This document shows positions 1 to 7,620 of a DNA stretch of 64,000 nt, in pieces (the stretch's first letter is position 1; each line of letters starts with the position of its first letter). The notes beneath the pieces were generated by a model. The model saw only the letters and a program-made list of their open reading frames with translations. It was not told the origin of the DNA and ran no database searches. The DNA is taken from contig NZ_JAPEOQ010000002.1 in assembly GCF_026341035.1 (NCBI RefSeq), positions 3,968,001-4,032,000 on the forward strand, written 5' to 3'. The stretch is from Streptomyces sp. NBC_01016 (GTDB lineage: Bacteria; Actinomycetota; Actinomycetes; Streptomycetales; Streptomycetaceae). The translations under genes were made by a program, and so were the position numbers.

Positions 1-544
1 CACCCATGACCAGGAGGAGGCGCTGGAGATGTCCGACGTCGTCGCGGTCATGAACAACGGCCGCATCGAACAGGTCGGTTCGCCCTCCGACATCTACGAG
101 CGTCCCGCGACCTCCTTCGTGGCGTCCTTCGTCGGCCAGGTCACGCTGATCGCGGGACGGCGCACACCGACGGGCTTCGTACCCGACCTGCCGTCCGCCC
201 GGCCGCTCGCCGAGATCGCGGAGCGCGCAGGCGGTCTCGATGACGCGCCCTGCCAACTGGCCCTGCGCCCGGAGGACCTGACCGTGGTCGAGCCCGGGCA
301 CGCCGAGTGCCACTGGGAGGGCACCCTCGAGCGCACCACGTACCACGGCAGGGGCCGCACCAGCTCGGTCCGTCTCGCCGACGGCACCCGCTGCCTGGTC
401 GCCCATCGCGCGCCGCTGACGGCCCGCCCCGGGGACACGGTCGGAATCCGCGCGCTCGGGGGCTGCCTCGTCCCGCTCGACCGCTCCGTCAGCCCGGTTC
501 CGGCGCAGGGCGCAGCTGCCGCAGCCACCTCTCCGTCCGGGTGA
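1..544 (+). CDS. ABC transporter ATP-binding protein, C-terminal part (5' end outside window)
   Basis: The reading frame is open from base 2 and enters with THDQEEALEMSD, the H-loop (switch histidine) region of importer ATPases of the MalK/PotA/CysA type. Only the end of the nucleotide-binding domain and the regulatory tail are present. The tail, roughly residues 60-165 of the visible part, contains LALRPEDLTVV and fits a TOBE-like OB-fold domain, as in sugar, polyamine and thiamine importers. Walker A, Walker B and the signature motif lie outside the window. The cognate permeases and binding protein would also lie upstream, so the substrate cannot be told. The last 56 bases overlap the end of the convergent GntR gene, so the two transcripts are antisense at their 3' ends. 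Confidence 0.9.
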   Translation, partial: THDQEEALEMSDVVAVMNNGRIEQVGSPSDIYERPATSFVASFVGQVTLIAGRRTPTGFVPDLPSARPLAEIAERAGGLDDAPCQLALRPEDLTVVEPGHAECHWEGTLERTTYHGRGRTSSVRLADGTRCLVAHRAPLTARPGDTVGIRALGGCLVPLDRSVSPVPAQGAAAAATSPSG

Positions 545-1178
545 GGTGCGCGCCCGCCGCCGCTGCCGCCGCGGTGGGGTCGTGGGCGGCCAGCGCGTCG
601 ATGAGCGCCTCGTGGCCCTGGTCGCTCGCGGCGCGGACCGCCGTGCCCTGCGCGGAGCCGTACACGTTGTAGTGGCGGCCCCGGGAGCGCAGGACGCCGG
701 CGAGCGCGGCCAGGGTCTCGTTGCCGGAGGCGGCGCAGATCGTGGTGTGGAACTCGTGGTCCAGGTCGTGGAGTTCCTGCTCGTCCTCGGTCGCGCTCAG
801 GCGCGCCTGCAGCTCCCGCAGCCGCGCGATCACCTTCCCGTCGGCGCGGGCCGCCGCCAGCGCGGCCGCCTGGCACTCCACGGCGCGCCGGGTGTCGAAG
901 AGTTCCAGGATGCCGTCGAGGGGGAGTACGTCGACCATCGCGGCGAAGCCCGCCAGCATGTGCGCCGGACGCAGCGCGGAGACGAACGTGCCCGCGCCGT
1001 GCCGGGGTTCGAGCATCCCGAGCGCCGCGAGCGAGCGCACCGCCTCGCGCAGCGAACCGCGTGACACCCCGAGCCGGGCGCACAGGTCGGGCTCCGGCGG
1101 CAGCTGCGCGCCCGCAGCCAGTTCACCGCTCGCGATCATCGCCCGCAGTCCCGCTGCCGCCGTGTCGGTGGCCGTCAT
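489..1178 (-). CDS. FadR-type GntR transcriptional regulator
   Basis: 229 residues. An N-terminal winged helix-turn-helix (about residues 5-70, with LCARLGVSRGSLREAVRSLAALG and GAGTFV) is followed by an all-helical FCD effector domain (about residues 85-215) with DLDHEFHTTICAASGN. In this family the FCD domain binds carboxylic acids, often through a metal held by Asp and His residues. The gene is divergent from the aminotransferase and permease genes at 1367-4072. Two near-identical inverted repeats lie in the 188-base gap, so it probably represses that operon and itself. The ATG at 1178 follows a purine-rich stretch and gives a full-length wing. The effector is unknown; an amino acid or keto acid would fit the neighbours. 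Confidence 0.9.
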   Translation of the reverse strand: MTATDTAAAGLRAMIASGELAAGAQLPPEPDLCARLGVSRGSLREAVRSLAALGMLEPRHGAGTFVSALRPAHMLAGFAAMVDVLPLDGILELFDTRRAVECQAAALAAARADGKVIARLRELQARLSATEDEQELHDLDHEFHTTICAASGNETLAALAGVLRSRGRHYNVYGSAQGTAVRAASDQGHEALIDALAAHDPTAAAAAAGAHLTRTERWLRQLRPAPEPG

Positions 1179-1225
1179 CGTCCTGCCCCCTTTGTCCTCG
1201 CGTCTTGTCCTCGTGTCGTCCGAGG

Positions 1226-1240
1226 AGTCATCCGATGAAT
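1226..1240. promoter_or_regulatory. Candidate GntR operator, copy 1
   Basis: AGTCATC-C-GATGAAT is an inverted repeat with 7-base arms, one arm base off perfect, 48 bases upstream of the GntR start. It matches the copy at 1341-1355 apart from the centre base and one arm base. The pairing of sites in a divergent gap suggests autoregulation. The assignment to this regulator is inferred from position. Confidence 0.6.
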
Positions 1241-1340
1241 CTGGCAGGTGGTTGTGAGGAAGATTTCAGGATTCCCAACCACCCCTGTTCAGCGAGCAAT
1301 TTACCGCCTACGGTCCTGCGAGTACGACCCGACCGGACAC

Positions 1341-1355
1341 AGTCATCGGATGACT
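1341..1355. promoter_or_regulatory. Candidate GntR operator, copy 2
   Basis: AGTCATC-G-GATGACT has perfect 7-base arms around one centre base and ends 11 bases before the ATG of the aminotransferase gene. Binding here would block transcription start or early elongation of the aminotransferase-permease operon. The centre-to-centre distance from copy 1 is 115 bases, which would allow looping. Confidence 0.65.
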
Positions 1356-1366
1356 CGCGGAGTGAC

Positions 1367-2533
1367 ATGCCTTCCCACCCCCTCGACGCCTGGGCGCTCG
1401 ACCCCGACGTACGCCACCTCAACCACGGCTCTTTCGGCGCCGTGCCCCGTGTCACCCTCGACGAGCTGCAAGCGCTGCGCACGGAGATGGAGACCAACCC
1501 GTGCCGCTGGTTCCGCGGACTCCCGGAGCGCGTGGCGCGGGCCCGCACCGACATCGCCCGGTACCTGCGCGTCGCCCCGGACACCCTCGCGCTCGTGCCC
1601 AACGCCAGCGCCGGGATCAGTACGGTCTTGAGCTCGCTCGAACTGCCGCCCGGCAGCGAGGTGTTGCTCACGGACCACTCGTACGGCGCCGTCACCATGG
1701 GAGTGACACGGGCCGCCGAGCGCGCGGGCGCGCACGTACGGACCCTGCACATCCCGCTCGACGCGACACCCGCGCAGATCGACGCGCTCTTCGCCGATGC
1801 CCTCGGTGACACCGGCGCGCCGATCTCCCTCGTGGTCGTCGACCAGATCACCTCGGCCACCGCCCGCCTCTTCCCTGTCGCCGACATCGTCGCGCACGCC
1901 CACGCGGCAGGAGCCCTCGTGCTCGTCGACGGGGCGCACGCGCCGGGCATGCTCGCCGACCCCCTCGCCGACGCGGGCGAGGCCGACTTCTGGGTGGGCA
2001 ACCTGCACAAGTGGCCCTGCGCGCCCCGCGGCACGGCCGCCCTCGTGTCGCGCGGCGACCGGGCGCAGCGCCTGCACCCGTTGACCGACTCCTGGGGCGC
2101 CCCCTACCCGTTCCCCGAGCGCTTCGACCAGCAGGGCACGGTGGACCTCACCCCCTGGCTCGCGGCGCCGCGCTCCCTGGACTTCATCGAGGAGCGGTTC
2201 GGCTGGGACGCCGCGCGCCGGGACATGGCCGAACTGGCGGGGGAGGCCCAGCAGTTGCTCGCGGACGCCCTGGGCGTGGAGCTCGCCCCGGTCGGCGGCA
2301 GCCCCGCCCCGGCCATGCGCCTCGTGCCGCTGCCAGAGGGGGCGGCGTCGGACCAGGACGCCGCGCACGCGCTGGGACGCCACCTCGCCGACACGATCGG
2401 CTGCGAGACGGCCGTCACGACGTGGAACGGCCGCGGCTTCCTCCGCCTGTCCGCACACCTCTACAACGACCGCAAGGACTACGCGTACCTGGCCGACCAG
2501 CTGCCGGCGGCACTGGCCGCGACTGCCTCGTAA
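1367..2533 (+). CDS. Class-V PLP-dependent aminotransferase, isopenicillin-N-epimerase-like
   Basis: 388 residues, usual length for the family. The start LDPDVRHLNHGSFGAVP is typical of the isopenicillin N epimerase-like branch of fold-type I enzymes. VLVDGAHAPG carries the Asp that contacts the pyridine nitrogen, and GNLHKWPCAPRG carries the lysine expected to form the Schiff base with PLP. No other penicillin or cephalosporin gene is nearby, so an epimerase role in antibiotic synthesis is unlikely; desulfurase, lyase or racemase activity on an amino acid is as plausible. An earlier in-frame ATG at 1061 would run through the operator region, so the ATG at 1367 is preferred. The permease gene follows after 30 bases, probably in the same transcript. 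Confidence 0.82.
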   Translation: MPSHPLDAWALDPDVRHLNHGSFGAVPRVTLDELQALRTEMETNPCRWFRGLPERVARARTDIARYLRVAPDTLALVPNASAGISTVLSSLELPPGSEVLLTDHSYGAVTMGVTRAAERAGAHVRTLHIPLDATPAQIDALFADALGDTGAPISLVVVDQITSATARLFPVADIVAHAHAAGALVLVDGAHAPGMLADPLADAGEADFWVGNLHKWPCAPRGTAALVSRGDRAQRLHPLTDSWGAPYPFPERFDQQGTVDLTPWLAAPRSLDFIEERFGWDAARRDMAELAGEAQQLLADALGVELAPVGGSPAPAMRLVPLPEGAASDQDAAHALGRHLADTIGCETAVTTWNGRGFLRLSAHLYNDRKDYAYLADQLPAALAATAS

Positions 2534-2563
2534 CCCACGTCCGCTCCCGAAGGGCCAGTCAGC

Positions 2564-4072
2564 GTGCGCACCAAATCCATCGAGGCGACCCTGCGGGACG
2601 CCGAACGTCCCACGACCCGGCTCACCCGCACTCTGGGGCCGCTCCAGCTCACCATGATGGGCATCGGAGTCACGATCGGCGCGGGCATCTTCGTGCTCAC
2701 CGGCACCGCGGCCGCCAACTATGCGGGTCCCGCCATCGCCCTGTCCTATCTGCTCGGCGCACTCGCCTCCGCCCTGGTGGCGCTCTGCTACATGGAGTTC
2801 GCCTCCACCGTGCCGGTCGCGGGCAGCGCGTACACCTTCGCGTACGTCTCGCTCGGCGAGCTGGTGGCGTGGCTGATCGGCTGGGACCTGATCCTCGACA
2901 TGACGATGGGCGCGGGGGCGGTGGCCAGTGGGTGGGCGCAGTACGTCGCCGACTTCCTCGCCACGTTCGGTGTGCACCTGCCGTCGTCGATCGTCGGGCC
3001 CGACGCGGTGGTCAACGTGCCGGCCGTTCTGATCATCCTCGTCCTCACCGCGATCCTGGCCTCCGGCGTGCGCACGACCGCCCGCGTGAACACGGTCATG
3101 ACGCTGGTCAAGCTCGTCGCGATCGTCGTGTTCCTGTGTGTCGGCGTGTTCCACATCGATGTCGCCAACTGGTCGCCGTTCATCCCCGATTCGCGTCCGC
3201 CGGGCGGTGACGGCGACTTCTGGGAGCAGCCGCTGCTGGGCTGGGCGGGCATCAGCACCAACGCCACGTTCGGCTTCGCGGGCATCCTCACCGGCGGGGC
3301 GATCGTCTTCGGCGCGTACTCCGGTTTCGACATCATGGCCAGCAACGCGGAGGAGGCCAAGCGGCCCCAACGCACGCTCCCCATCGCGCTGATGGCGACC
3401 GTGGCGGTGTGCGCCACCCTGTATGTCGCGGTGGCCCTCGTCATCACCGGCATGCGCGCGTACCCGCACCTGAACACGGGCGCCCCGGTGACCGCCGCTC
3501 TCGCCTCCGTCGGCGCGGACTGGGCGGTGCGGGTCGTCGGCATCGGCGCCATCTGCGGGCTCACCACCGTCGTCATGATCATGCTGCTCGGGCAGAGCCG
3601 GGTCTTCCTCGCGATGAGCCGCGACCGGCTGCTGCCCGAGTGGTTCTCCCACGTCCACCCGGCCACGCGCAGCCCGCGCCGCATCACGTGGACGCTGGGC
3701 CTGATGGTCGCCTTCATGACGGCGGTCCTGCCCATCCAGGACCTCGCCGAACTCGGCAACATCGGCATGCTGACGTCGTTCGTGGTCGTCTGCGTCGGCG
3801 TGATGTACCTGCGCCGCACCCGCCCCGACCTGCCGCGCGGCTTCCGTACGCCGTGGGTTCCGGTCGTCCCCGTCGTGGCACTGCTCCTGTGCGTGGTCCT
3901 CGTCGGCAGCCTGCCGCTGATCACCTGGGTGCGGTTCCTGGCGTGGATGGCGGTGGGCCTGGTGATCTACGGGGTGTGGGGGCGCCGCAACAGCCGTGTC
4001 GCCTCGGGGGAGTTGTCGGACGAGGCGGCGGTGACGCGGTCCCCGGAGCCCGAGGAGACCCTGCGCACGTAG
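2564..4072 (+). CDS. APC-family (CAT-type) amino-acid permease
   Basis: 502 residues with about 12-14 hydrophobic helices. The first helix contains GIGVTIGAGIFVLTG, the broken substrate-binding helix of APC transporters. AYTFAYVSLGELVAWLIGWDLILD and the later FGFAGILTGGAIVFGAYSGFD match cationic amino-acid transporter (CAT/YfnA-like) proteins. It probably imports an amino acid by proton symport. Translation starts at GTG 2564, 30 bases after the aminotransferase stop, so uptake and conversion of one amino acid under the FadR-type regulator is the simplest reading. A strong hairpin follows the stop codon. Confidence 0.88.
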   Translation: MRTKSIEATLRDAERPTTRLTRTLGPLQLTMMGIGVTIGAGIFVLTGTAAANYAGPAIALSYLLGALASALVALCYMEFASTVPVAGSAYTFAYVSLGELVAWLIGWDLILDMTMGAGAVASGWAQYVADFLATFGVHLPSSIVGPDAVVNVPAVLIILVLTAILASGVRTTARVNTVMTLVKLVAIVVFLCVGVFHIDVANWSPFIPDSRPPGGDGDFWEQPLLGWAGISTNATFGFAGILTGGAIVFGAYSGFDIMASNAEEAKRPQRTLPIALMATVAVCATLYVAVALVITGMRAYPHLNTGAPVTAALASVGADWAVRVVGIGAICGLTTVVMIMLLGQSRVFLAMSRDRLLPEWFSHVHPATRSPRRITWTLGLMVAFMTAVLPIQDLAELGNIGMLTSFVVVCVGVMYLRRTRPDLPRGFRTPWVPVVPVVALLLCVVLVGSLPLITWVRFLAWMAVGLVIYGVWGRRNSRVASGELSDEAAVTRSPEPEETLRT

Positions 4073-4099
4073 CCGTAGCCGTAGCCGCCGTCCGCCACC

Positions 4100-4144
4100 A
4101 GAGCCGGACATGCCGCCCGTTCCTCGCGCGGCGTGTCCGGCTCT
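4100..4144 (+). terminator. Intrinsic-terminator-like hairpin after the permease gene
   Basis: The 17-base arms 4100-4116 and 4128-4144 pair with a single G-T wobble around an 11-base loop. There is no clear U-tract, as is usual in Streptomyces terminators. It lies 27 bases after the permease stop. Confidence 0.75.
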
Positions 4145-4165
4145 CGTGTGTGGCCGCTCGCTACG

Positions 4166-4302
4166 GCCGCCGACACCTCGTCGCTGTGCGTGGAGACACC
4201 ACGTCGTCACCGCCGCCGACACCTCATCGCTGTGCGTGGCACCACCACCCGCCCCCGCCGCCGACACCCCGTCACTTTCCGCGGGAACACCACGTCACAC
4301 CC
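4166..4302. repeat. Three degenerate 28-base direct repeats, period about 46 bases
   Basis: Units at 4166-4193, 4212-4239 and 4257-4284 begin GCCGCCGACACC. The first two differ at one base; the third diverges in its second half. The linkers also resemble each other (GACACCACGTC, CACCACCAC, AACACCACGTC). With the terminator before it and the promoter after it, this accounts for the 346-base gene-free stretch 4073-4418. No ORF here has convincing coding character. Function is unknown; a multi-site protein-binding array or slipped-strand expansion is possible. Confidence 0.6.
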
Positions 4303-4331
4303 CCACCCAAAGATTCGCCCTGACGCGCCCA

Positions 4332-4361
4332 TTGACGCCCCGCTCGTGCACACGCCATGCT
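4332..4361 (+). promoter_or_regulatory. Candidate promoter of the mannoside operon
   Basis: TTGACG at 4332-4337 and CATGCT at 4356-4361 are separated by 18 bases, a fair fit to a housekeeping sigma factor promoter. The predicted start near 4368 lies just before the palindromic operator, a standard repression geometry. Confidence 0.45.
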
Positions 4362-4371
4362 CCCGGCATCG

Positions 4372-4389
4372 CGTGTTATCGATAACACG
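4372..4389. promoter_or_regulatory. 18-bp perfect palindrome, candidate LacI-family operator
   Basis: CGTGTTATCGATAACACG is a perfect palindrome with a central CG, as in classical LacI/GalR operators. It is 29 bases upstream of the sugar-binding-protein start and just downstream of the predicted promoter. It is AT-rich against a GC-rich background. The likely ligand is the LacI-type protein encoded at the end of the same locus (13466-14506). Confidence 0.78.
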
Positions 4390-4418
4390 ATCTTGAGTCC
4401 GCCTGAGGGAGCCGCCCC

Positions 4419-5750
4419 ATGACAGGCCGTCAGCCGTCCGTCGGTCCAGCTCTTCCGGCCGCAAGGCCCGGCAGACGCGCCCTGCTGCGGGCGGCTGCCG
4501 CCGGTGCCGTGGCCACCGCGTCGGCGCCGCTCCTCTCGGCGTGCGGCACCGCCGCCGGGCAGCCTCCCGGCGAAGTGGCCCTGCACGGGGACAACCAGAC
4601 GTGGGCGCCGCCGATCAAGGCGGCGGGGGAGGCGATGCGCAAGGTCGACGGCATCGGGCTCGTGCCCGAGGTCATTCCGTCCCTGGAGTCCTTCGAGCAG
4701 GTCGTCAAGTCCTCGCTGCGCACCAACAAGACACCGGACATGCTCAAGTACTGGTCCGGCTACCGGCTCCAGGACCTCGCCCGCACCGGCGGCATCGAAG
4801 ACCTGTCGGACCACTGGGCGGGCGCCGTCCGCAAGGGCTGGGCCGACCCGGCGCTGCGCTCCGCGCTCAGTTACCGCGGCCGTGTCTACGGGCTGCCGAT
4901 GAACCTCGCCTACTACGTCTTCTTCTACAACCCGGAGGTCTTCCGGGCCAACGGCCTGAAGAAGCCGGAGACCTGGGACGACTTCCTGCACACCGCCGAC
5001 CGCCTCAAGCGCGCGGGCATCACGCCGCTGCACGCGACGACGGCCGGCCGGTGGCCCGCGTTCATCTGGTTCCAGGAGATCCTCACCCGGCAGAACCCGC
5101 AGTTCTACGACGACCTGATGAACGGCCGCGCCCGCTACACCGACGAGCCCGCCCAACAGGCCATGCGCACCATCGCGTCCTTCGCCGACAAGGACTGGTT
5201 CACGTCACTGGACATGGACCACTCCATGGCCGCCGCGCGTGTGGTGCACGGCAAGGTCGGCATGGTGGCCTGCGGGTCCTGGCTCGGCGGGACCTTCGCC
5301 GGGGTCGGCGGCAAGCCCGGCAAGAACGTCGACGCGTTCGTGCTGCCGATGCAGAACACCCGCGTCCGCCCCGCCGTGGTCTTCGAGACCAGCGCCCTGG
5401 TGTGCACGGTCCGCGGACCCGACCGCGCGGAGGCGTTGCGGGCGGCGGGCGCGTGGACACACCCCCGGGTCATGAAGGCCTTCTCGCACGCCCTGCAGGA
5501 CGGCTGCCCCAACCCGGCCGTCCCGCCCGCGAACGTGATGATCGACGGTGTCACCCGGACCGTGCGCGAGACGAAGGCCCGCAAGTTCAACCGCTTCTGG
5601 GAGCTGGGCCCGCCCGAACTCGTCGAGTCGACCGTCGACGACCTCGCCGCCGCCCTGATCGACCCGTCCTCGTACCGGTCGGTGCTGCGCACGATGCAGG
5701 GCCGCGCCGACGAGGCATGGCCGGTGTGGCGGGAGGCGGAGAAGGCATGA
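4419..5750 (+). CDS. Sugar ABC transporter substrate-binding lipoprotein
   Basis: 443 residues. The N-terminus has RPGRRALLRAAAAG, then a hydrophobic stretch and LLSAC, a lipobox with Cys42. It is therefore probably a lipoprotein exported by Tat or Sec and anchored outside the membrane. The mature part is a family-1 extracellular solute-binding protein, with GLPMNLAYYVFFYNPEVF (hinge and ligand-contact region), TWDDFLHTADRLK and HGKVGMVACGSW. The ATG at 4419 follows GAGGGAG. Its stop overlaps the first permease start (ATGA). No ATPase is encoded in this operon, so a shared ATPase such as MsiK probably powers the importer. The alpha-mannosidase downstream suggests mannosides or manno-oligosaccharides as ligand. 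Confidence 0.9.
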   Translation: MTGRQPSVGPALPAARPGRRALLRAAAAGAVATASAPLLSACGTAAGQPPGEVALHGDNQTWAPPIKAAGEAMRKVDGIGLVPEVIPSLESFEQVVKSSLRTNKTPDMLKYWSGYRLQDLARTGGIEDLSDHWAGAVRKGWADPALRSALSYRGRVYGLPMNLAYYVFFYNPEVFRANGLKKPETWDDFLHTADRLKRAGITPLHATTAGRWPAFIWFQEILTRQNPQFYDDLMNGRARYTDEPAQQAMRTIASFADKDWFTSLDMDHSMAAARVVHGKVGMVACGSWLGGTFAGVGGKPGKNVDAFVLPMQNTRVRPAVVFETSALVCTVRGPDRAEALRAAGAWTHPRVMKAFSHALQDGCPNPAVPPANVMIDGVTRTVRETKARKFNRFWELGPPELVESTVDDLAAALIDPSSYRSVLRTMQGRADEAWPVWREAEKA

Positions 5751-6727
5751 CCGAGACCGTGCGTACGACCGCACCCGTCGAAGCCGCCAAGGTGACACCG
5801 CCCCGGCGCCGGATCCCCACCCGCACACCCCACCAGGCGGGTGGCGGACGGAAGGGTGCGGGCCGACTCGGTGGCCCGCTCTCCGGCGTCCCGTGGGCGC
5901 TGCCCGCCCTGCTGTTCGTGGGTGTGCTCCTCGTGTACCCGTTCCTGCGCAGCATCTACGGCAGTTTCTTCGAGGACAACGGCTTCACCAGCCACTACAC
6001 GGGACTCGACAACTTCACGCGGCTCGCCGACGACCCCATCTTCGGCCGCTCGCTGCTCAACACCCTGATGTGGGTGGTGGGCACCCTGCTGCTCCCGGTC
6101 CTCGCGGGCCTCGCCATCGCCGTGGCCACACACCGGATGCGCTTCGGGCTGATCGCACAGTCCGTCATCGTGCTGCCGTACGCGGTCTCGGGCGCCGCGA
6201 CCGCCGTGCTGTGGAAGTTCATCCTCACCTCGGAGGGCTCCCTCAACCAGGTCCTCGACGCCATCGGCCTCGGCTCCCTCGCCCAGCCATGGCTCCTGGA
6301 GTGGCCGCAGAACACCCTCTCCATGATCGTGGCCAGCACCTGGCAGGCCACTGGGCTCAACGTGGTCCTCTTCGCCATCGGCCTGCGCGCCATCCCGCGC
6401 GAGACCATCGAGGCCGCCGAGCTGGACGGGGCGCGGGGCTGGCGGATGTTCCGGCACATCACGCTGCCCCAACTGCGGTCCGTGACCGTGGTGGTGGTCG
6501 GCATGGCCATCGTCAACAGCCTCAAGGCCTTCGACATGATCTGGGTCCTCACCCAGGGCGGCCCCGCCCGCTCCTCCGAGACCCTCGCACTGACCATGTA
6601 CCGCGAGGCGTTCCGGCTCTTCCACATCGGCTACGGCTCCGCGATCGCCCTCGTCCTGTCCGTCATCGTCGTCGCCTCCTCGTGGCTGTATCTGCGCAGG
6701 CAGCTTCCCGAGACGTCCCCGCGCTGA
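5747..6727 (+). CDS. Sugar ABC transporter permease, MalF/UgpA type
   Basis: 326 residues: a cytoplasmic, basic 50-residue leader followed by six predicted membrane helices. The EAA loop that docks with the ATPase is seen as EAAELDGARGWRMFRHITLP near residue 225, and MIWVLTQGGPARSSETLA is characteristic of the MalF-like half. The ATG at 5747 overlaps the stop of the binding-protein gene, giving translational coupling; a far longer upstream reading is only the open frame inside that gene. It forms the channel with the 6757-7569 product. Confidence 0.92.
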   Translation: MTETVRTTAPVEAAKVTPPRRRIPTRTPHQAGGGRKGAGRLGGPLSGVPWALPALLFVGVLLVYPFLRSIYGSFFEDNGFTSHYTGLDNFTRLADDPIFGRSLLNTLMWVVGTLLLPVLAGLAIAVATHRMRFGLIAQSVIVLPYAVSGAATAVLWKFILTSEGSLNQVLDAIGLGSLAQPWLLEWPQNTLSMIVASTWQATGLNVVLFAIGLRAIPRETIEAAELDGARGWRMFRHITLPQLRSVTVVVVGMAIVNSLKAFDMIWVLTQGGPARSSETLALTMYREAFRLFHIGYGSAIALVLSVIVVASSWLYLRRQLPETSPR

Positions 6728-6756
6728 CCCGAGCCGTCCGACAAGGAGTGACACCC

Positions 6757-7569
6757 GTGGGAAAGACCTTCCGCAATCTCTTCGTCGCCGGCTGCGTGGT
6801 GCTCTGGCTGGTCCCGCTGTACCTGCTGGTCGTGAACGCGCTGACACCCGTCGGCTCGTACAGCGGCAACGCGGACTGGGCGCCGAACGGCTTCGCGCTG
6901 TGGGACAACCTCGTGACCGCCTGGAACGAGGCGGGCATCGGCGAGAGCTTCCTCGGCTCCCTGATGTACGCGGTGGTGTGCGGCGCGGCCGCCGTGCTCG
7001 TCGCCGCCATGGCCGCGTTCGCCGTGGTGGTGCTGCCCATTCCGAGGCCCGCGTTCTGGTTCTGGCTCATCTACTCGGGGACCCTCTTCCCCCTGCAGAT
7101 GTTCCTCGCCCCGCTGTTCGGCATGTACGCCGACGGCAACCTCTACGACACCCGGCTCGGCCTCATGCTCATCTACGTGGCATGGTCGATCCCCTTCGCC
7201 TTCTTCCTCATCCGCAACCAGATGACCACGATGCCGCCCGAGATCACCGAGGCCGCGATGATCGACGGTGCCTCGTTCCGGCGGATCTTCTGGCGCATCC
7301 ATGTGCCGCTGATGGGCTCCAGCCTCGCGGCGGCGTTCATCTTCCAGTTCACCGCCGTCTGGAACGACCTGCTGTTCGGCATCACGCTCAGTCGCAGCCC
7401 CGACGTCCAGCCGGTGATGGCCGCCCTCACCAGCCTCAACAACGCCTACGCCTCGTCAGGCCCGCCCGTCATCCTGGCCGGCGCGCTGATCGTCTCCCTG
7501 CCCACCCTCGTCGTCTTCCTGACGTTCCGCGGCCTGTTCCTGCGCGGTGTCACCGCCGCCACCCGCTGA
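6757..7569 (+). CDS. Sugar ABC transporter permease, MalG/UgpE type
   Basis: 270 residues with six membrane helices. It contains GTLFPLQMFLAPLFGMYADGNLYDTRLGL, a MalG-like periplasmic segment, and the EAA loop EAAMIDGASFRRIFWRIHVPL. The GTG at 6757 is preferred because AAGGAG stands 8 bases upstream; the nearer GTG at 6748 overlaps that ribosome site. It pairs with the MalF-type permease 29 bases upstream. Confidence 0.92.
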   Translation: MGKTFRNLFVAGCVVLWLVPLYLLVVNALTPVGSYSGNADWAPNGFALWDNLVTAWNEAGIGESFLGSLMYAVVCGAAAVLVAAMAAFAVVVLPIPRPAFWFWLIYSGTLFPLQMFLAPLFGMYADGNLYDTRLGLMLIYVAWSIPFAFFLIRNQMTTMPPEITEAAMIDGASFRRIFWRIHVPLMGSSLAAAFIFQFTAVWNDLLFGITLSRSPDVQPVMAALTSLNNAYASSGPPVILAGALIVSLPTLVVFLTFRGLFLRGVTAATR

Positions 7570-7620
7570 GCCGTCCGCCCCTCGATCTCCGTCCCCACCG
7601 CCAGAGTTGGAGAAGTCCGC

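Noticed and set aside
1367..2533. Cephalosporin biosynthesis role for the isopenicillin-N-epimerase-like gene
   Set aside because: No other beta-lactam pathway gene is near; the family label alone does not support it, and an amino-acid permease and FadR-type regulator suggest catabolism.
1343..4267. A 974-codon minus-strand open frame opposite the aminotransferase and permease
   Set aside because: Arg/Gly/His-rich shadow of well-supported plus-strand genes.
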